Part shown: piece after piece, positions 51,764 to 60,602 of the stretch
Position numbering within the stretch: the stretch's first letter is position 1
How the letters are laid out: each line of letters opens with the position of its first letter
Assembly (NCBI GenBank): GCA_031423495.1
Contig: JANPFP010000219.1
Coordinates: forward strand, 62,001 to 126,000
DNA from: JACPYM01 sp031423495
GTDB lineage: Bacteria; Acidobacteriota; Blastocatellia; RBC074
Direction of reading: 5' to 3'
DNA: 64,000 nucleotides
Notes under the pieces: model-generated
Database searches by the model: none
Told to the model about the DNA's origin: nothing
What the model saw: only the letters and a program-made list of their open reading frames with translations
Position numbers and translations under genes: made by a program

Positions 51764-52913
51764 ACAAGCTGGCTTTGAAAACGCGAAAGTTCAACGTGCG
51801 GTTGTCGTTGGGTGAGGGGTGGCCGCCGCTCGCTACGTGCAAGCGATAAACGCAGGTGCGACCGGGTTGCGCAGGCAACACCAACTTGACGTGTTCGCGT
51901 TGATTGACGAAGTGGCTGGCGACCAGTTGGTCGTTCTCATCCAGCACCTGCAATTCAAACGGATGCCCTTGCACGCCGGGGCCGGGTTCGACTTCCAGCC
52001 GCAATTCCAGCCGCGTCGTAGCGGGCAGCCAACCCACAATCTCAGCGTCGTTATTGACCCAGCGAAAAATCTCGCCCTGATGCGTTTCAAACGGATACCA
52101 CCCTAAGCCGGTGTCGAGTTGAAAGTGCAACCGTTGCCGCAAGTGCGCCACTTGAACGGCGCGATCACGAGCGAGCCATTCAAGCATCTCTTGGGTAAAA
52201 GCCGCTTGCCACGTGGGGTCAGCCAGTTTCGCATTCCAAGTTTTGAGTTCGGTGACACGCGCTTCGGTTGATGCCTGCCCGCGTCCCGGGCTGGGGAAAA
52301 TCAGTGTCGTAGGCCGCATGCCGCTGACGGCGCGACAGGCGGGCTGTTCGAGAAAACGCTGAAAGAAATAGAGGTCGGTATAAATGCCGCGCGGCGTGGT
52401 GCACCAGCCATAAGGCAAGCGGCGATACATTTCGAGCGTGTGTCCGGCGCACGCCAGATGTATCTGGCTGAATCCCGCCAGCATGGATTCGCGGTCGGCG
52501 GGCAGCGACAAATCAACCGTATAAACGCCGCCCAGCGAACCGTCGGCATTTAGATAAAACGGCAACGAGTGCGCGAAATCGGCCTGTCGCAACAACTTAT
52601 CTAAATAGGCGACGTGATCGGGCCACCAGAGGTCGTCGTCCGGCAGATAACAAACGATCTTGCCGCGCGCTTCGGCCAACGCCTGATGACGATAGACTTC
52701 GCCGTGGCGCATGTCTTTGGGATGGTCAAAAAAACGTATGCGGTCGTCTTGCGCCATCAGGTCGGCTACTACGTCGCGGGTCAGGTCGGGTACGCCATCG
52801 CCGATGATGAAGATTTCGAGATCGCTGACCGATTGGCGCAACGCGCTGCCGACGGATTCATACAGCGTCGGGCCGTGGTCAAACGTAGGAACAATGACAG
52901 TCGCTTTGAGCAT
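51741..52913 (-). CDS. Glycosyltransferase family 2
   Basis: The 390-residue protein starts with the GT-A signature KATVIVPTFDHGPTLYESVGSALRQSV, then IIGDGVPDLTRDVVADL, and a metal-binding aspartate cluster CYLPDDDLWWPDHVAYL in place of the usual DxD context. Residues from about 280 form a beta-rich C-terminal domain (LELRLEVEPGPGVQGHPFELQVLDENDQL), which may bind carbohydrate. It is cytosolic. It probably adds a sugar to a surface polysaccharide or glycoprotein. It follows the Gfo/Idh oxidoreductase gene by 5 bp in one transcription unit. Confidence 0.88.
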   Translation of the reverse strand: MLKATVIVPTFDHGPTLYESVGSALRQSVSDLEIFIIGDGVPDLTRDVVADLMAQDDRIRFFDHPKDMRHGEVYRHQALAEARGKIVCYLPDDDLWWPDHVAYLDKLLRQADFAHSLPFYLNADGSLGGVYTVDLSLPADRESMLAGFSQIHLACAGHTLEMYRRLPYGWCTTPRGIYTDLYFFQRFLEQPACRAVSGMRPTTLIFPSPGRGQASTEARVTELKTWNAKLADPTWQAAFTQEMLEWLARDRAVQVAHLRQRLHFQLDTGLGWYPFETHQGEIFRWVNNDAEIVGWLPATTRLELRLEVEPGPGVQGHPFELQVLDENDQLVASHFVNQREHVKLVLPAQPGRTCVYRLHVASGGHPSPNDNRTLNFRVFKASLFNLTGPT

Positions 52914-52918
52914 ATTGA

Positions 52919-53893
52919 CTAACTGGTTTTGCCATCGGCGAGCGCGCGCAGTTGGGCAATCGTTTGAACGATCAGCGCCCCTTCAGCGGCGCTGCTGCGC
53001 GGTGGCGGCCCGCCTTGCAAGTGCGCGACAAAAGCGCGCAACTCGCGCAACAACGGCAGTTCGTTTGAGAACGCACGTGGTTCGATCACGGGCGGCGTCT
53101 TGTCATAGAAATTCGCGGCGGTGCGGATGATTTCAAGCTGTTGGCTGTAACCGTCATTCAACACGGCAATGCCGTCACGACAGTGCAAGCGAACCATACG
53201 TTGCGCGATGGGAGAGCGACTCGAAACCTCAAACGCATGCCACGGTTGCGTGACCAATGTGCCGATCAAGCCAGTGCCAATCAGGCCAGTGCCAATCAGA
53301 CCAGTGCCAATCAGACTTGTTAGGGTTCCGTTGATGCGTTCAGCGACGGCTTCGCGCGGCGTGGGCAGCGTGCCGAAAATTTCGAGCGCGATAGACAGGT
53401 CGTGCGGCAACAACACCCAGGCGCAATCGCTATCGGTGTGGCCTGAACCCCATTGCACGCGCGTCGTGTGCAAGCCCAGCACCGGCCCTAACTCTTCGGT
53501 GCGGGCGATTTGTGCGAGCAGCTCGACGCCCGCGTGATAGCGCCATTTATCCATCACGAAAAGCCGATCAGGCGCGCGTTCAGCCAGCCGCAACGCGCTC
53601 GCTGCGTCATCGGTGAGCGGCTTTTCGACAAAGACGGGAACCCCTCGCATCAGCGTTTGCTCAAGCACCGCCGCGTGCGTAGAAGTTGGCGTCGCCACCA
53701 CCGCGCCCGCAATGTCAGGCAGCGCAGCGATGTGATTGAAGACGGCAGCGGCTCCGCCCGCCTGAGCGAATTGCACGCTCACGGGCGATTGCGCCACGAC
53801 GAAAACCTCGCAGCCCAACGCCACCAGATCGCGCAAAATATAACGCCCCCAACGACCGCATCCGATTAAGCCCACTGGTAAGCGCGAGTTCAT
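52919..53893 (-). CDS. Gfo/Idh/MocA-family oxidoreductase with an expanded 5-residue repeat
   Basis: The 324-residue NAD(P)-dependent dehydrogenase has an N-terminal Rossmann fold (PVGLIGCGRWGRYILRDLVALG), DIAGAVVATPTSTHAAVLEQTLMRGVPVFVEKPLTDD (the EKP motif) and a C-terminal beta sheet. A run of four LIGTG/LIGT units, encoded by 15-bp tandem repeats at 53259-53318, interrupts the C-terminal domain. It is likely a sugar or inositol dehydrogenase for nucleotide-sugar synthesis. Its ATG directly follows the TAA of the BNR protein gene (TAAATG), indicating coupling. Confidence 0.88.
   Translation of the reverse strand: MNSRLPVGLIGCGRWGRYILRDLVALGCEVFVVAQSPVSVQFAQAGGAAAVFNHIAALPDIAGAVVATPTSTHAAVLEQTLMRGVPVFVEKPLTDDAASALRLAERAPDRLFVMDKWRYHAGVELLAQIARTEELGPVLGLHTTRVQWGSGHTDSDCAWVLLPHDLSIALEIFGTLPTPREAVAERINGTLTSLIGTGLIGTGLIGTGLIGTLVTQPWHAFEVSSRSPIAQRMVRLHCRDGIAVLNDGYSQQLEIIRTAANFYDKTPPVIEPRAFSNELPLLRELRAFVAHLQGGPPPRSSAAEGALIVQTIAQLRALADGKTS
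53259..53318. repeat. Four 15-bp tandem repeats inside the Gfo/Idh gene
   Basis: Units GTGCCGATCAAGCCA, GTGCCAATCAGGCCA, GTGCCAATCAGACCA and GTGCCAATCAGACTT follow each other without gaps. On the coding strand each adds the peptide LIGTG or a close variant. The period is a multiple of three, so copy-number change would keep the frame. Confidence 0.92.
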
Positions 53894-56800
53894 TTACTTG
53901 ATTTGAATGGTTACGTTGTTGGCGGTCGCGCTTGCTACGCGCACGATTACCTCGGTTGCTCCGCGTCCGATGAGCGCCCGCGGAATCACACAGTTCAATT
54001 GATCGAGTCCGGCAAAGCCTGGGGCTTCGCCCGCGTAAGCCGTCGTGGCCGCAACGCCGCCCATTGTTACGCGCAGGTCGTTCAGCGCCGCACGCCGTCG
54101 CCAGCCCGTGCCGTATAAAACCAATATGACTTGATCGTTTGCGTTGCCGAGATCAATCGCGGCAGGCACGTATTGAGCGCCTTCGAGGGTGGCAATAGCG
54201 GCAAACGCCTGCTCGTTTTCTCTGACCCGAATCGCAAAGCCCGCCGGCACGCCAAGTCCCGTACCGTTAAAAGTGAATACGGCAGGTGCGGTGTTGCGCG
54301 CGCGTTCGATGCCGAAAGCCATCGTGCCATCGGCGCTGGTGATCGTGACAGTGAACGCGCCGGTCGCGAGCGCCGACGGAAGCAAATAGTTGATCTGTTG
54401 CGGCGAGACAAAAAACAGCGGCGCATCGTGTGTCGCGCCGTTGGCGTCGGTGAGCGTCACCGTCGTACCCGCCAGCCGCGTCGGCAACGGCAACGCCGCA
54501 GCCGTTTCAGTGCGCGTCGCCAACTGATTGCCGAACGCCGCCGCGATGCCCTCAATCGGCAGCGCATCTCGTAAGAAGCTCGCGGCATTCACCGAGACAG
54601 TGGCGGGCGGCAGCTTCAACCGAAACATGCCGCGTCCATGCGTAGCGACCACCAAACTGCGCGTGGCTTCGTGCAAACGCACCATGAACGAGGCTACGCG
54701 CGGCAGGCCGTTGCCCAGTCGCACCCACGTCGCGCCTTCATCTGTGGTTTGAAAGACGCCGATGTCGGTGCCGATATACAACGTGCCTGCGCGCATCGGA
54801 TCAATCGCAATCGAAGTCACCGGCACATCGGGCAAGTCGCCGCTGATGTCGCGCCACGTCTCACCGAAATCGTTCGTCACAAACACATGCCCCGGCGTCG
54901 TTGGTGTACCCGCGTTGAATCCCGAATAGGTCGCATAAACGCGCTTCGCATTCGCGGCGTCAGTCGCAATGTCGGTCACGAAGCGATTGGGCAGCGGCGC
55001 TTTCGTGACATTGGTGAACGTAGCCTCAGCCAGTTTGCCCGCGTTTGTCGTGACCTGAATGTTGCCGTCGCTCGTGCCTACCCAAACCGTTTCGCCCGGC
55101 GGCATCGTCGCCGTATCAAGTTTCGGATGCGCCGTAATTGCCGTGACGCGACCTGCACCTTTCGTGAGGTCAGTGCCAAAGCCGTCGGTGCTTGCGCCCA
55201 GCCCCGTCCATGTGATGCCGAGATCGGGTGTGCGATAAACGCGATGCGTTCCCCAATAAACCACGTTGTTCGGTTCAGTGAAGCCCGTGTGATGATTCAT
55301 CGGCGAATAAAATCCGACGCGGTCAGTCGGATTCATGCTGCCCGGCGTAGCTGTGCAACTCGCGCGGCAGCCGCGATTCACGAAAGTGTTGCCTGCGTTT
55401 GTCGAGACGTTTGGCCCAAAGCTGGGAGTGGTCGTACCCGATTGATTATTGTTCTGAAAACTGTGCCAAACGATGTTCGGTCGCGTTTGATCAACTAGCG
55501 CGTATCCGCCGTCGCCGCCCGCCACGCGCGTCCAGGCCTGACTGCCGGTGAAACGATTCGTGCCGTTGTCTTGTGTACCGCCGAGCAAATAGTTGGGATC
55601 AAGCGGATGCAGGGCTACGCCTTGAAATTGAATGGTGTTGAGCGTGGCGTTCAGGTTTACCCAACGCATCGCCGCCGTGTCGTTCGCGTTTTCGCTGCGC
55701 CACATGCCGCCGTCATTGGCGAGAAAGAATAGGTTGGGACGCGCGGGATCAATCAACGAGGCATGCTGGTCAACGTGAACGCCGCCGTCGGTGGTGTCGC
55801 CGACGGTTTGGTTTTGCCAAGTCTGCCCGCCGTTGAGGCTGCGATAAAAATTCACGAGGCCGAAATAGAGAATGTTCGGATTGCGCGAATCTGCTGTCAG
55901 CGTGAGGTTGTAATTGGTCTGTCCCACGCTCGGCGGATTGCTCAAGGTTTGCCACGTTTCGCCGTTGTCGGTCGAACGATAAATGCCATGCAAGGTGCTG
56001 CCAGCATTCGCAATCACCGCAAACAGTGTCGGGTTGGTCGAAGGTGTCAGCGGCGCGCTCGCGGTCATTTCGATGCGTTGAACGTCGGTGCTTTGCGGCA
56101 AGCCGCCCGCCAGCCATTCCCACGTTCCCGGTTCGCCGCCCTGTTTAGAACGATAAACGCCGCGCCCGAATACGCTGGTGAAAACGGTGTTTGAATCGTT
56201 GGGGTGAATCAGCAACTGGCTGGCGCTGTATGTAATGTTCGCACCGATAACCTCAAGGTTGCGCCACGTTTCGCCGCCGTCTACTGACTTCCACAAACCG
56301 CGTTGCCCCGGCACGATGCCCGTCGTACCGCCACCGCCCGCCGGGCCGTAAGCCGAAGCCGTACGCGTGCAGAGATAAATCGTTTGCGAATTACGTGGAT
56401 CAATCGTGATGTGTTTGATTGAGAGTCCGCGAAAGACGGGCAAGCGCGGCGCAATCGTAGCCGTGGGCCCTTCGATGACGCGCCAAGTCGCGCCGCCATC
56501 TGTCGTCTTGAGCAAACCCGCGCCGTAATAACTGTCGCCGCTCGCATTGCCTTCGCCCGTGCCGACATAAATCACGTCGGCATTCGTCGGATCAATCGCC
56601 AGCGAACCAATCGCCAGCGAAGGCTGATCGTCCGTGATGGGCGTCCAGTTCGCGCCGTTGTCGGTCGTCTTCCACACGCCGCCGTGCGCCGTGCCGAGAA
56701 AGATTGTGCGGTTGTTCACACCGTCGTAATTGGGATGCAACGCAATAGCCGTCGCGCGCCCTGAAGCCGCGCGTTGCGCCGCGCCTGTGTTGCCGTTGGC

Positions 56801-57148
56801 GATGGGTTGCGGCCCCAACGCTTCCCAACGCGGCTGATTTTGTTGCGCAATAACATTCGCCGCCTTGCCATAAAGTTTGACGCGCGCCGCTGTTTGTCGC
56901 GCTTCGGCGGCGTCCATCTGCTCAAGCGCACGAACGCGCGCGTCGAACGGAATCGCTTTTAACGGATAAGCGCGCTGTTCGACGAACCATTCGTCCGCAC
57001 CGGGCTTTTCGCCTTTTTCGTTTTCTTCCGCTTGTGTCTCAACTACAAGTTGCGGCGCGTAACGCAACCCGCCGTAATGCAGTCCGAATGATACGCCGCC
57101 GCCCAACAGCAACGTGAACAGCACTGACCATGAAAAGCGATTCAACAT
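53894..57148 (-). CDS. Exported BNR-repeat protein with TIGR03437-like C-terminus, second copy
   Basis: The ATG at 57148 gives 1084 residues; upstream ATGs at 57163 and 57178 lie in or next to a palindrome. A signal-anchor (WSVLFTLLLGGGVSFGL) is followed by a short charged stretch, then a large BNR/Vps10-like propeller with repeated TTDGGATWRVIEG and GVWKTTDNGANWTPI strands from about residue 110 to 850. The Solibacter-type C-terminal domain follows (SVNAASFLRDALPIEG, PLFFVSPQQINYLLPSAL, APGFAGLDQLNCVIPRALIG). It resembles the protein at 9859-12750 but is longer. Known relatives are surface or secreted structural proteins. It heads a unit with the Gfo/Idh and GT2 genes, which may glycosylate surface components. 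Confidence 0.88.
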   Translation of the reverse strand: MLNRFSWSVLFTLLLGGGVSFGLHYGGLRYAPQLVVETQAEENEKGEKPGADEWFVEQRAYPLKAIPFDARVRALEQMDAAEARQTAARVKLYGKAANVIAQQNQPRWEALGPQPIANGNTGAAQRAASGRATAIALHPNYDGVNNRTIFLGTAHGGVWKTTDNGANWTPITDDQPSLAIGSLAIDPTNADVIYVGTGEGNASGDSYYGAGLLKTTDGGATWRVIEGPTATIAPRLPVFRGLSIKHITIDPRNSQTIYLCTRTASAYGPAGGGGTTGIVPGQRGLWKSVDGGETWRNLEVIGANITYSASQLLIHPNDSNTVFTSVFGRGVYRSKQGGEPGTWEWLAGGLPQSTDVQRIEMTASAPLTPSTNPTLFAVIANAGSTLHGIYRSTDNGETWQTLSNPPSVGQTNYNLTLTADSRNPNILYFGLVNFYRSLNGGQTWQNQTVGDTTDGGVHVDQHASLIDPARPNLFFLANDGGMWRSENANDTAAMRWVNLNATLNTIQFQGVALHPLDPNYLLGGTQDNGTNRFTGSQAWTRVAGGDGGYALVDQTRPNIVWHSFQNNNQSGTTTPSFGPNVSTNAGNTFVNRGCRASCTATPGSMNPTDRVGFYSPMNHHTGFTEPNNVVYWGTHRVYRTPDLGITWTGLGASTDGFGTDLTKGAGRVTAITAHPKLDTATMPPGETVWVGTSDGNIQVTTNAGKLAEATFTNVTKAPLPNRFVTDIATDAANAKRVYATYSGFNAGTPTTPGHVFVTNDFGETWRDISGDLPDVPVTSIAIDPMRAGTLYIGTDIGVFQTTDEGATWVRLGNGLPRVASFMVRLHEATRSLVVATHGRGMFRLKLPPATVSVNAASFLRDALPIEGIAAAFGNQLATRTETAAALPLPTRLAGTTVTLTDANGATHDAPLFFVSPQQINYLLPSALATGAFTVTITSADGTMAFGIERARNTAPAVFTFNGTGLGVPAGFAIRVRENEQAFAAIATLEGAQYVPAAIDLGNANDQVILVLYGTGWRRRAALNDLRVTMGGVAATTAYAGEAPGFAGLDQLNCVIPRALIGRGATEVIVRVASATANNVTIQIK

Positions 57149-57168
57149 AGTGATAAGTCTCATGCAGA

Positions 57169-57254
57169 AGTACAGCAACCTTTCCAGGTTGCTGCGGTTT
57201 TTCGTAACAGGTCGCCTGAGAGAAACCGCAGCAACTTGGAAAGGTTGCTGTACT
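57169..57254. repeat. Palindromic element with 32-bp arms upstream of the BNR gene
   Basis: Arms 57169-57200 and 57223-57254 match at 31 of 32 positions. Each arm itself contains the smaller GCAACCT-TTCC-AGGTTGC-like palindrome, sharing its core with 33557-33586. Confidence 0.9.
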
Positions 57255-57261
57255 TTTATGA

Positions 57262-57300
57262 AAAGGACGAGCGATTGCCGCCAAGCAACGCTCGTCCTTT
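57262..57300 (-). terminator. Terminator of the M28 peptidase gene
   Basis: A 12-bp perfect stem AAAGGACGAGCG (57262-57273) / CGCTCGTCCTTT (57289-57300). Read on the minus strand it is followed by TTTTC, 22 bp after the peptidase stop. Confidence 0.75.
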
Positions 57301-57321
57301 GGGGTTTAAGTTGAGAATGAA

Positions 57322-58989
57322 TTAACGACCAGCCTGTTGCGGCGGAGCCATCGGCTTGCGCGGCAATTTCTCGTCGCGCATCGCGGCGTTATACAAAAAG
57401 GCGGCCATGATGACCGCAGCCTGTTTCATATCTTCCGCCTGAATGCGTTCATAAACGTCCATGTTCGAGTGGTGGGTGCGCGTGTCGTATTCCACCGGGT
57501 CTTGAATGAATTGAAAGCCCGGCAGCCCTACGCCATCGAACGATTGGTGATCGGTTCCGCCCGTGTTGCTGATGGTGATCGTCGCCGCACCCAAGTCTTT
57601 GAACGGCGCGAGCCACGCGCGAAAGATCGAACGCGCAGCTTCGTTGCCCTGCAAATAAATGCCGCGAATCTTGCCCGTACCGTTATCCAGGTTGAAGTAA
57701 GACGAGAACTTGGCGTGTTCGGGTTTGGCGGTGAAAGGCCCGCCGCCGAAACGCTGCGCCATCGCTGCCTGATCGTTGCCCGCAGGCGGCGCAGGACGAG
57801 AGGCAAAATGTTGTTCGACATAAGCACGCGAACCGAGCAAGCCTTGCTCTTCGCCGCTCCACAAACCGATGCGAATGGTGCGACGCGGTTTGACGCCCAA
57901 CGCTTTCAAGATGCGCAAGGCTTCCATTCCTACGGCGCTGCCCGCCGCGTTGTCAGTCGCGCCCGTGCCGCTGTGCCACGAATCAAGATGCGCGCCGCAC
58001 ATCACGACTTCGTCTTTGAGATCGGTGCCGGGGATTTCCGCCGTCGTGTTGTAACTCATCAAATCGTCGTCGTGGAATTTGGCTTTGATGTCCACTTCCA
58101 TCCGTACCTTCGTGCCTTTTTCGAGCATGCGCATGATGCGTCCGTAATGCTCGACCGTAACTGTGATTGAGGGCAGCGCCTGCGGTGCGTTCTTGTCACG
58201 CGGCCCACCGCTGGCGACAAACAACGTACCGCCATCGCCTACGCGGCCAATATCCATCAGCACGGCAGCGCCTTCGTTGCGAATGAACTCAGTGCGCTTT
58301 TGCATGACTTCCTGTTGGGCGCGCATTTGGCGCAAGCGTTCTTCCATCTCAGGTGGCATTGAACCGGGAGCAGGTGCGCCACCACGACGACCAGCGCCGA
58401 GCGCAGGCGGATCAGCGTTTGCCATCGTCAGCAAATCCGTTTCGTTGTAACGCGCGCCCGGTGAGTTGAACCACGCTTTGACTTCGCGCATAGGCATCAG
58501 CATGACAATCGCGTCTTTGAGCTTGCCGCGATATTTTTCCAGATCGGCTTCGGTCTTGATGTCTAGATAAACCACATCGCCTGTGATCGCGCCGTTCGTG
58601 CCGGGCGTCCAGGCTTTGGGGTAGCCGATTAACGGAAAGGCCACCGGTTCAATGACATTGACCGAAAACTTTTCGAGCGACCAGCCGCGTCCGAACGGCC
58701 CCCACGCTTCGAGCTTGGCGTTTTCCATGCCCCATTCGGTGAGGCGTTGTTTCGTCCATTCGTTGGCGTGTTTCATTTGCGGTGAACCAGTCAGGCGCGG
58801 CCCGACGACATCGGTCAGCCAGCTTATGGTGTCCATCACTTTGGAACGTTCCATGCCTTCGGCGCGAATCTTTTTCATCACCTCAAGGTCTACAGTTTCA
58901 GTCGTAGCCACTTGCGCGACGGACGAAAAACCTAACAACAGGATGACGGCGAATACGCTGATATATCGTTTCAATATAGTGGTCAACAT
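57322..58989 (-). CDS. Exported M28-family zinc aminopeptidase/carboxypeptidase
   Basis: The ATG at 58989 has AAGGAAGGA upstream. The 555-residue protein has a signal peptide (ISVFAVILLLGFSSVAQ) and an M28 catalytic domain with a PA-domain-like insertion (residues about 110-280, with a Gly/Pro-rich loop GAGRRGGAPAPGS). The five zinc ligands are visible: HLDSW, the Asp in ATDNAAG, GEEQG (catalytic Glu plus ligand), NLDNG and THHS. This family removes residues from peptide ends in the periplasm or outside the cell. It is followed on the minus strand by a terminator and preceded by xthA 19 bp upstream. Confidence 0.92.
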   Translation of the reverse strand: MLTTILKRYISVFAVILLLGFSSVAQVATTETVDLEVMKKIRAEGMERSKVMDTISWLTDVVGPRLTGSPQMKHANEWTKQRLTEWGMENAKLEAWGPFGRGWSLEKFSVNVIEPVAFPLIGYPKAWTPGTNGAITGDVVYLDIKTEADLEKYRGKLKDAIVMLMPMREVKAWFNSPGARYNETDLLTMANADPPALGAGRRGGAPAPGSMPPEMEERLRQMRAQQEVMQKRTEFIRNEGAAVLMDIGRVGDGGTLFVASGGPRDKNAPQALPSITVTVEHYGRIMRMLEKGTKVRMEVDIKAKFHDDDLMSYNTTAEIPGTDLKDEVVMCGAHLDSWHSGTGATDNAAGSAVGMEALRILKALGVKPRRTIRIGLWSGEEQGLLGSRAYVEQHFASRPAPPAGNDQAAMAQRFGGGPFTAKPEHAKFSSYFNLDNGTGKIRGIYLQGNEAARSIFRAWLAPFKDLGAATITISNTGGTDHQSFDGVGLPGFQFIQDPVEYDTRTHHSNMDVYERIQAEDMKQAAVIMAAFLYNAAMRDEKLPRKPMAPPQQAGR

Positions 58990-59008
58990 TGGGTGTCCTT
59001 CCTTTGAA

Positions 59009-59770
59009 TTAAACGTCGTAATCAATGATCACAGGTGCGTGATCGGAAAAGAAATCTTCGGTGTGAATGCGCGGCGAATGTGCGACTTTGTTCAACCCCG
59101 GCGTAACGAATTGGTAATCCAACCGCCATCCGACATTGTTGGCACGCGCGTTGCCGCGATTCGACCACCACGAATAATGCACGGCTTCGGGGCCGACCTG
59201 TTCACGAAAGGTGTCGTGATAACCCGACGCCAAAAGTTCAGTGAGCCACGCGCGCTCTTCGGGCAGAAAGCCGCTGTTCTTTTGATTGCCGCGCCAGTTT
59301 TTCAAATCAATCTGTTGATGGGCTACGTTGAAGTCGCCGCAGAATACGAAGTCGCGTTTCGACTTACGCAACTTGCGAACGTGCGCGAGAAACTCATCCA
59401 TGAATTTGAACTTGATCGCCAGCCGTTCGGCGTTGCTCGTGCCTGACGGAATGTAAGTCGAGATAACGCTCACGCCGCCGAAATCGCCTTGCAGCACGCG
59501 GCCTTCAGTGTCGAAACTCGAACCCATCCCGCGCGTGACTTTTTTCGGTTTGGTTTTAGCAAGCAGTGCGACGCCGCTGTAACCGGGTTTCTCTGCCGGA
59601 TACCACTCCGTGTGATAGCCGAGCGACGCCCACGCCGCAGGCACTTGAGCGGGCAGAGCGCGGACTTCCTGCAAGCAGATGACATCGGCTTCTGACGAGG
59701 CGATCCACTCGGTGACGCCTTTGGTCGAAGCCGAACGAATGCCGTTCAGATTTAGGGTAATGATACGCAT
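59009..59770 (-). CDS. xthA: Exodeoxyribonuclease III
   Basis: The ATG at 59770 gives 253 residues; longer frames extend across a palindrome. It has the Exo III/APE1 fold motifs: MRIITLNLNGIRSA, VICLQEVRA (metal-binding Glu), GDFNVAH (Asp and Asn), WRLDYQFVTPG and the catalytic FSDHAPVI. It cleaves at abasic sites and degrades duplex DNA 3' to 5'. No ribosome binding site is visible because a 25-bp palindrome directly precedes it (59777-59801). It lies 19 bp upstream of the M28 peptidase gene and probably shares a transcript with it, although the functions are unrelated. Confidence 0.93.
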   Translation of the reverse strand: MRIITLNLNGIRSASTKGVTEWIASSEADVICLQEVRALPAQVPAAWASLGYHTEWYPAEKPGYSGVALLAKTKPKKVTRGMGSSFDTEGRVLQGDFGGVSVISTYIPSGTSNAERLAIKFKFMDEFLAHVRKLRKSKRDFVFCGDFNVAHQQIDLKNWRGNQKNSGFLPEERAWLTELLASGYHDTFREQVGPEAVHYSWWSNRGNARANNVGWRLDYQFVTPGLNKVAHSPRIHTEDFFSDHAPVIIDYDV

Positions 59771-59776
59771 GCGTTG

Positions 59777-59801
59777 TGGCACAAGATGGCATCTTGTGCC
59801 A
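59777..59801. repeat. 25-bp palindrome, copy 1 (GGCACAAGAT family)
   Basis: TGGCACAAGATG, one central G, then CATCTTGTGCCA, directly before the xthA start codon. A close copy is at 59948-59970. Confidence 0.9.
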
Positions 59802-59875
59802 CTTGTGCGAACCTTTGAATTGTCTTGGAAAACTGGAAAAGCAAACGCAAAGTAACAGCCCTGCTTCCCAAAAAG

Positions 59876-59920
59876 CAAAAGCCGCGTTCACGTTTGCTTG
59901 ATACGTGAACGCGGCTTTTG
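59876..59920 (-). terminator. Terminator downstream of the exported OB-fold-like gene
   Basis: An 18-bp perfect stem CAAAAGCCGCGTTCACGT (59876-59893) / ACGTGAACGCGGCTTTTG (59903-59920). Read on the minus strand it is followed by CTTTTT. Confidence 0.85.
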
Positions 59921-59947
59921 TCGTTACAAAATGAACGGATGAACCAA

Positions 59948-59970
59948 GGCACAAGATACCATCTTGTGCC
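59948..59970. repeat. 23-bp palindrome, copy 2 (GGCACAAGAT family)
   Basis: GGCACAAGAT, loop ACC, then ATCTTGTGCC, between the terminator and the stop of the gene at 59984. Confidence 0.9.
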
Positions 59971-59983
59971 ACAGCAAACCGGC

Positions 59984-60439
59984 TTAACGCTTTGCCAGCG
60001 TAATCACCACGGGCATTAACTGTTCGGCTTCGAGCAGCAGTTGTCCTTTGCCCCGTTCATTGTTACGCACGATGCGTCCGAAAACGGTGACGCGGTTGAC
60101 GGGTTCGTTGTGCAAGGCCTTGCGTTGACCGCGTGGCAATTGCGCAATCGAAACAGCGATGAGTTTGTGTGAGGCTTCGTCAAACAGATCAATCGTCTGA
60201 CGACGCGCGTTGAGCGAAACGACTTCGGCAGTCAGCGTCACGCGGCGGCCTTCGAGTTCGGTCGCGCGTTGCAGCAGTTCGGCTACGTCGAGTTGATAAT
60301 AATGTTGGTCTAAAGCTGTCGCGTTTTGAGCTTTCACGTTTTGCGCCGGGCCCGTTGGCTGCTGAGGCGCAATGCTTGATTGCGCGAAAGCTCCAAAAGC
60401 CAGCACAAGAACGAATACAACTGTGGAAAAGGCACGCAT
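59984..60439 (-). CDS. Small exported protein, OB-fold-like, unknown function
   Basis: The 151-residue protein is preceded by TAGGAG and has a signal peptide (TVVFVLVLAFGAFAQ). The mature part reads LDVAELLQRATELEGRRVTLTAEVVSL, IDLFDEASHKLIAVSIAQL and NRVTVFGRIVRNNERGKGQLLLEAEQL, a pattern of strands like the tRNA_anti/OB-fold used for nucleic-acid or oligosaccharide binding (G-x-x-V-x-x-x-A/G-x-V). No name assigned. The gene stands alone between terminator elements. Confidence 0.78.
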   Translation of the reverse strand: MRAFSTVVFVLVLAFGAFAQSSIAPQQPTGPAQNVKAQNATALDQHYYQLDVAELLQRATELEGRRVTLTAEVVSLNARRQTIDLFDEASHKLIAVSIAQLPRGQRKALHNEPVNRVTVFGRIVRNNERGKGQLLLEAEQLMPVVITLAKR

Positions 60440-60602
60440 TTAATACTCCTATAAAAATGACTTGGATCAATAAAATCGCCCTCACCGCACGGCGGGGCGT
60501 CGAACGAAATCGCGGAGTCTATGGATTGAAAGTCGTTCTGGCAAGTCGTATTTCTATGCGAAGTTCCCTTGGCAAAGGAATCAACGTAGAGGAATGGTTG
60601 AG

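Noticed and set aside
59771..59878. N-terminal extension of exonuclease III
   Set aside because: The extension reads through a palindrome and has no family similarity; the fold starts with MRIITLNLNG at 59770.
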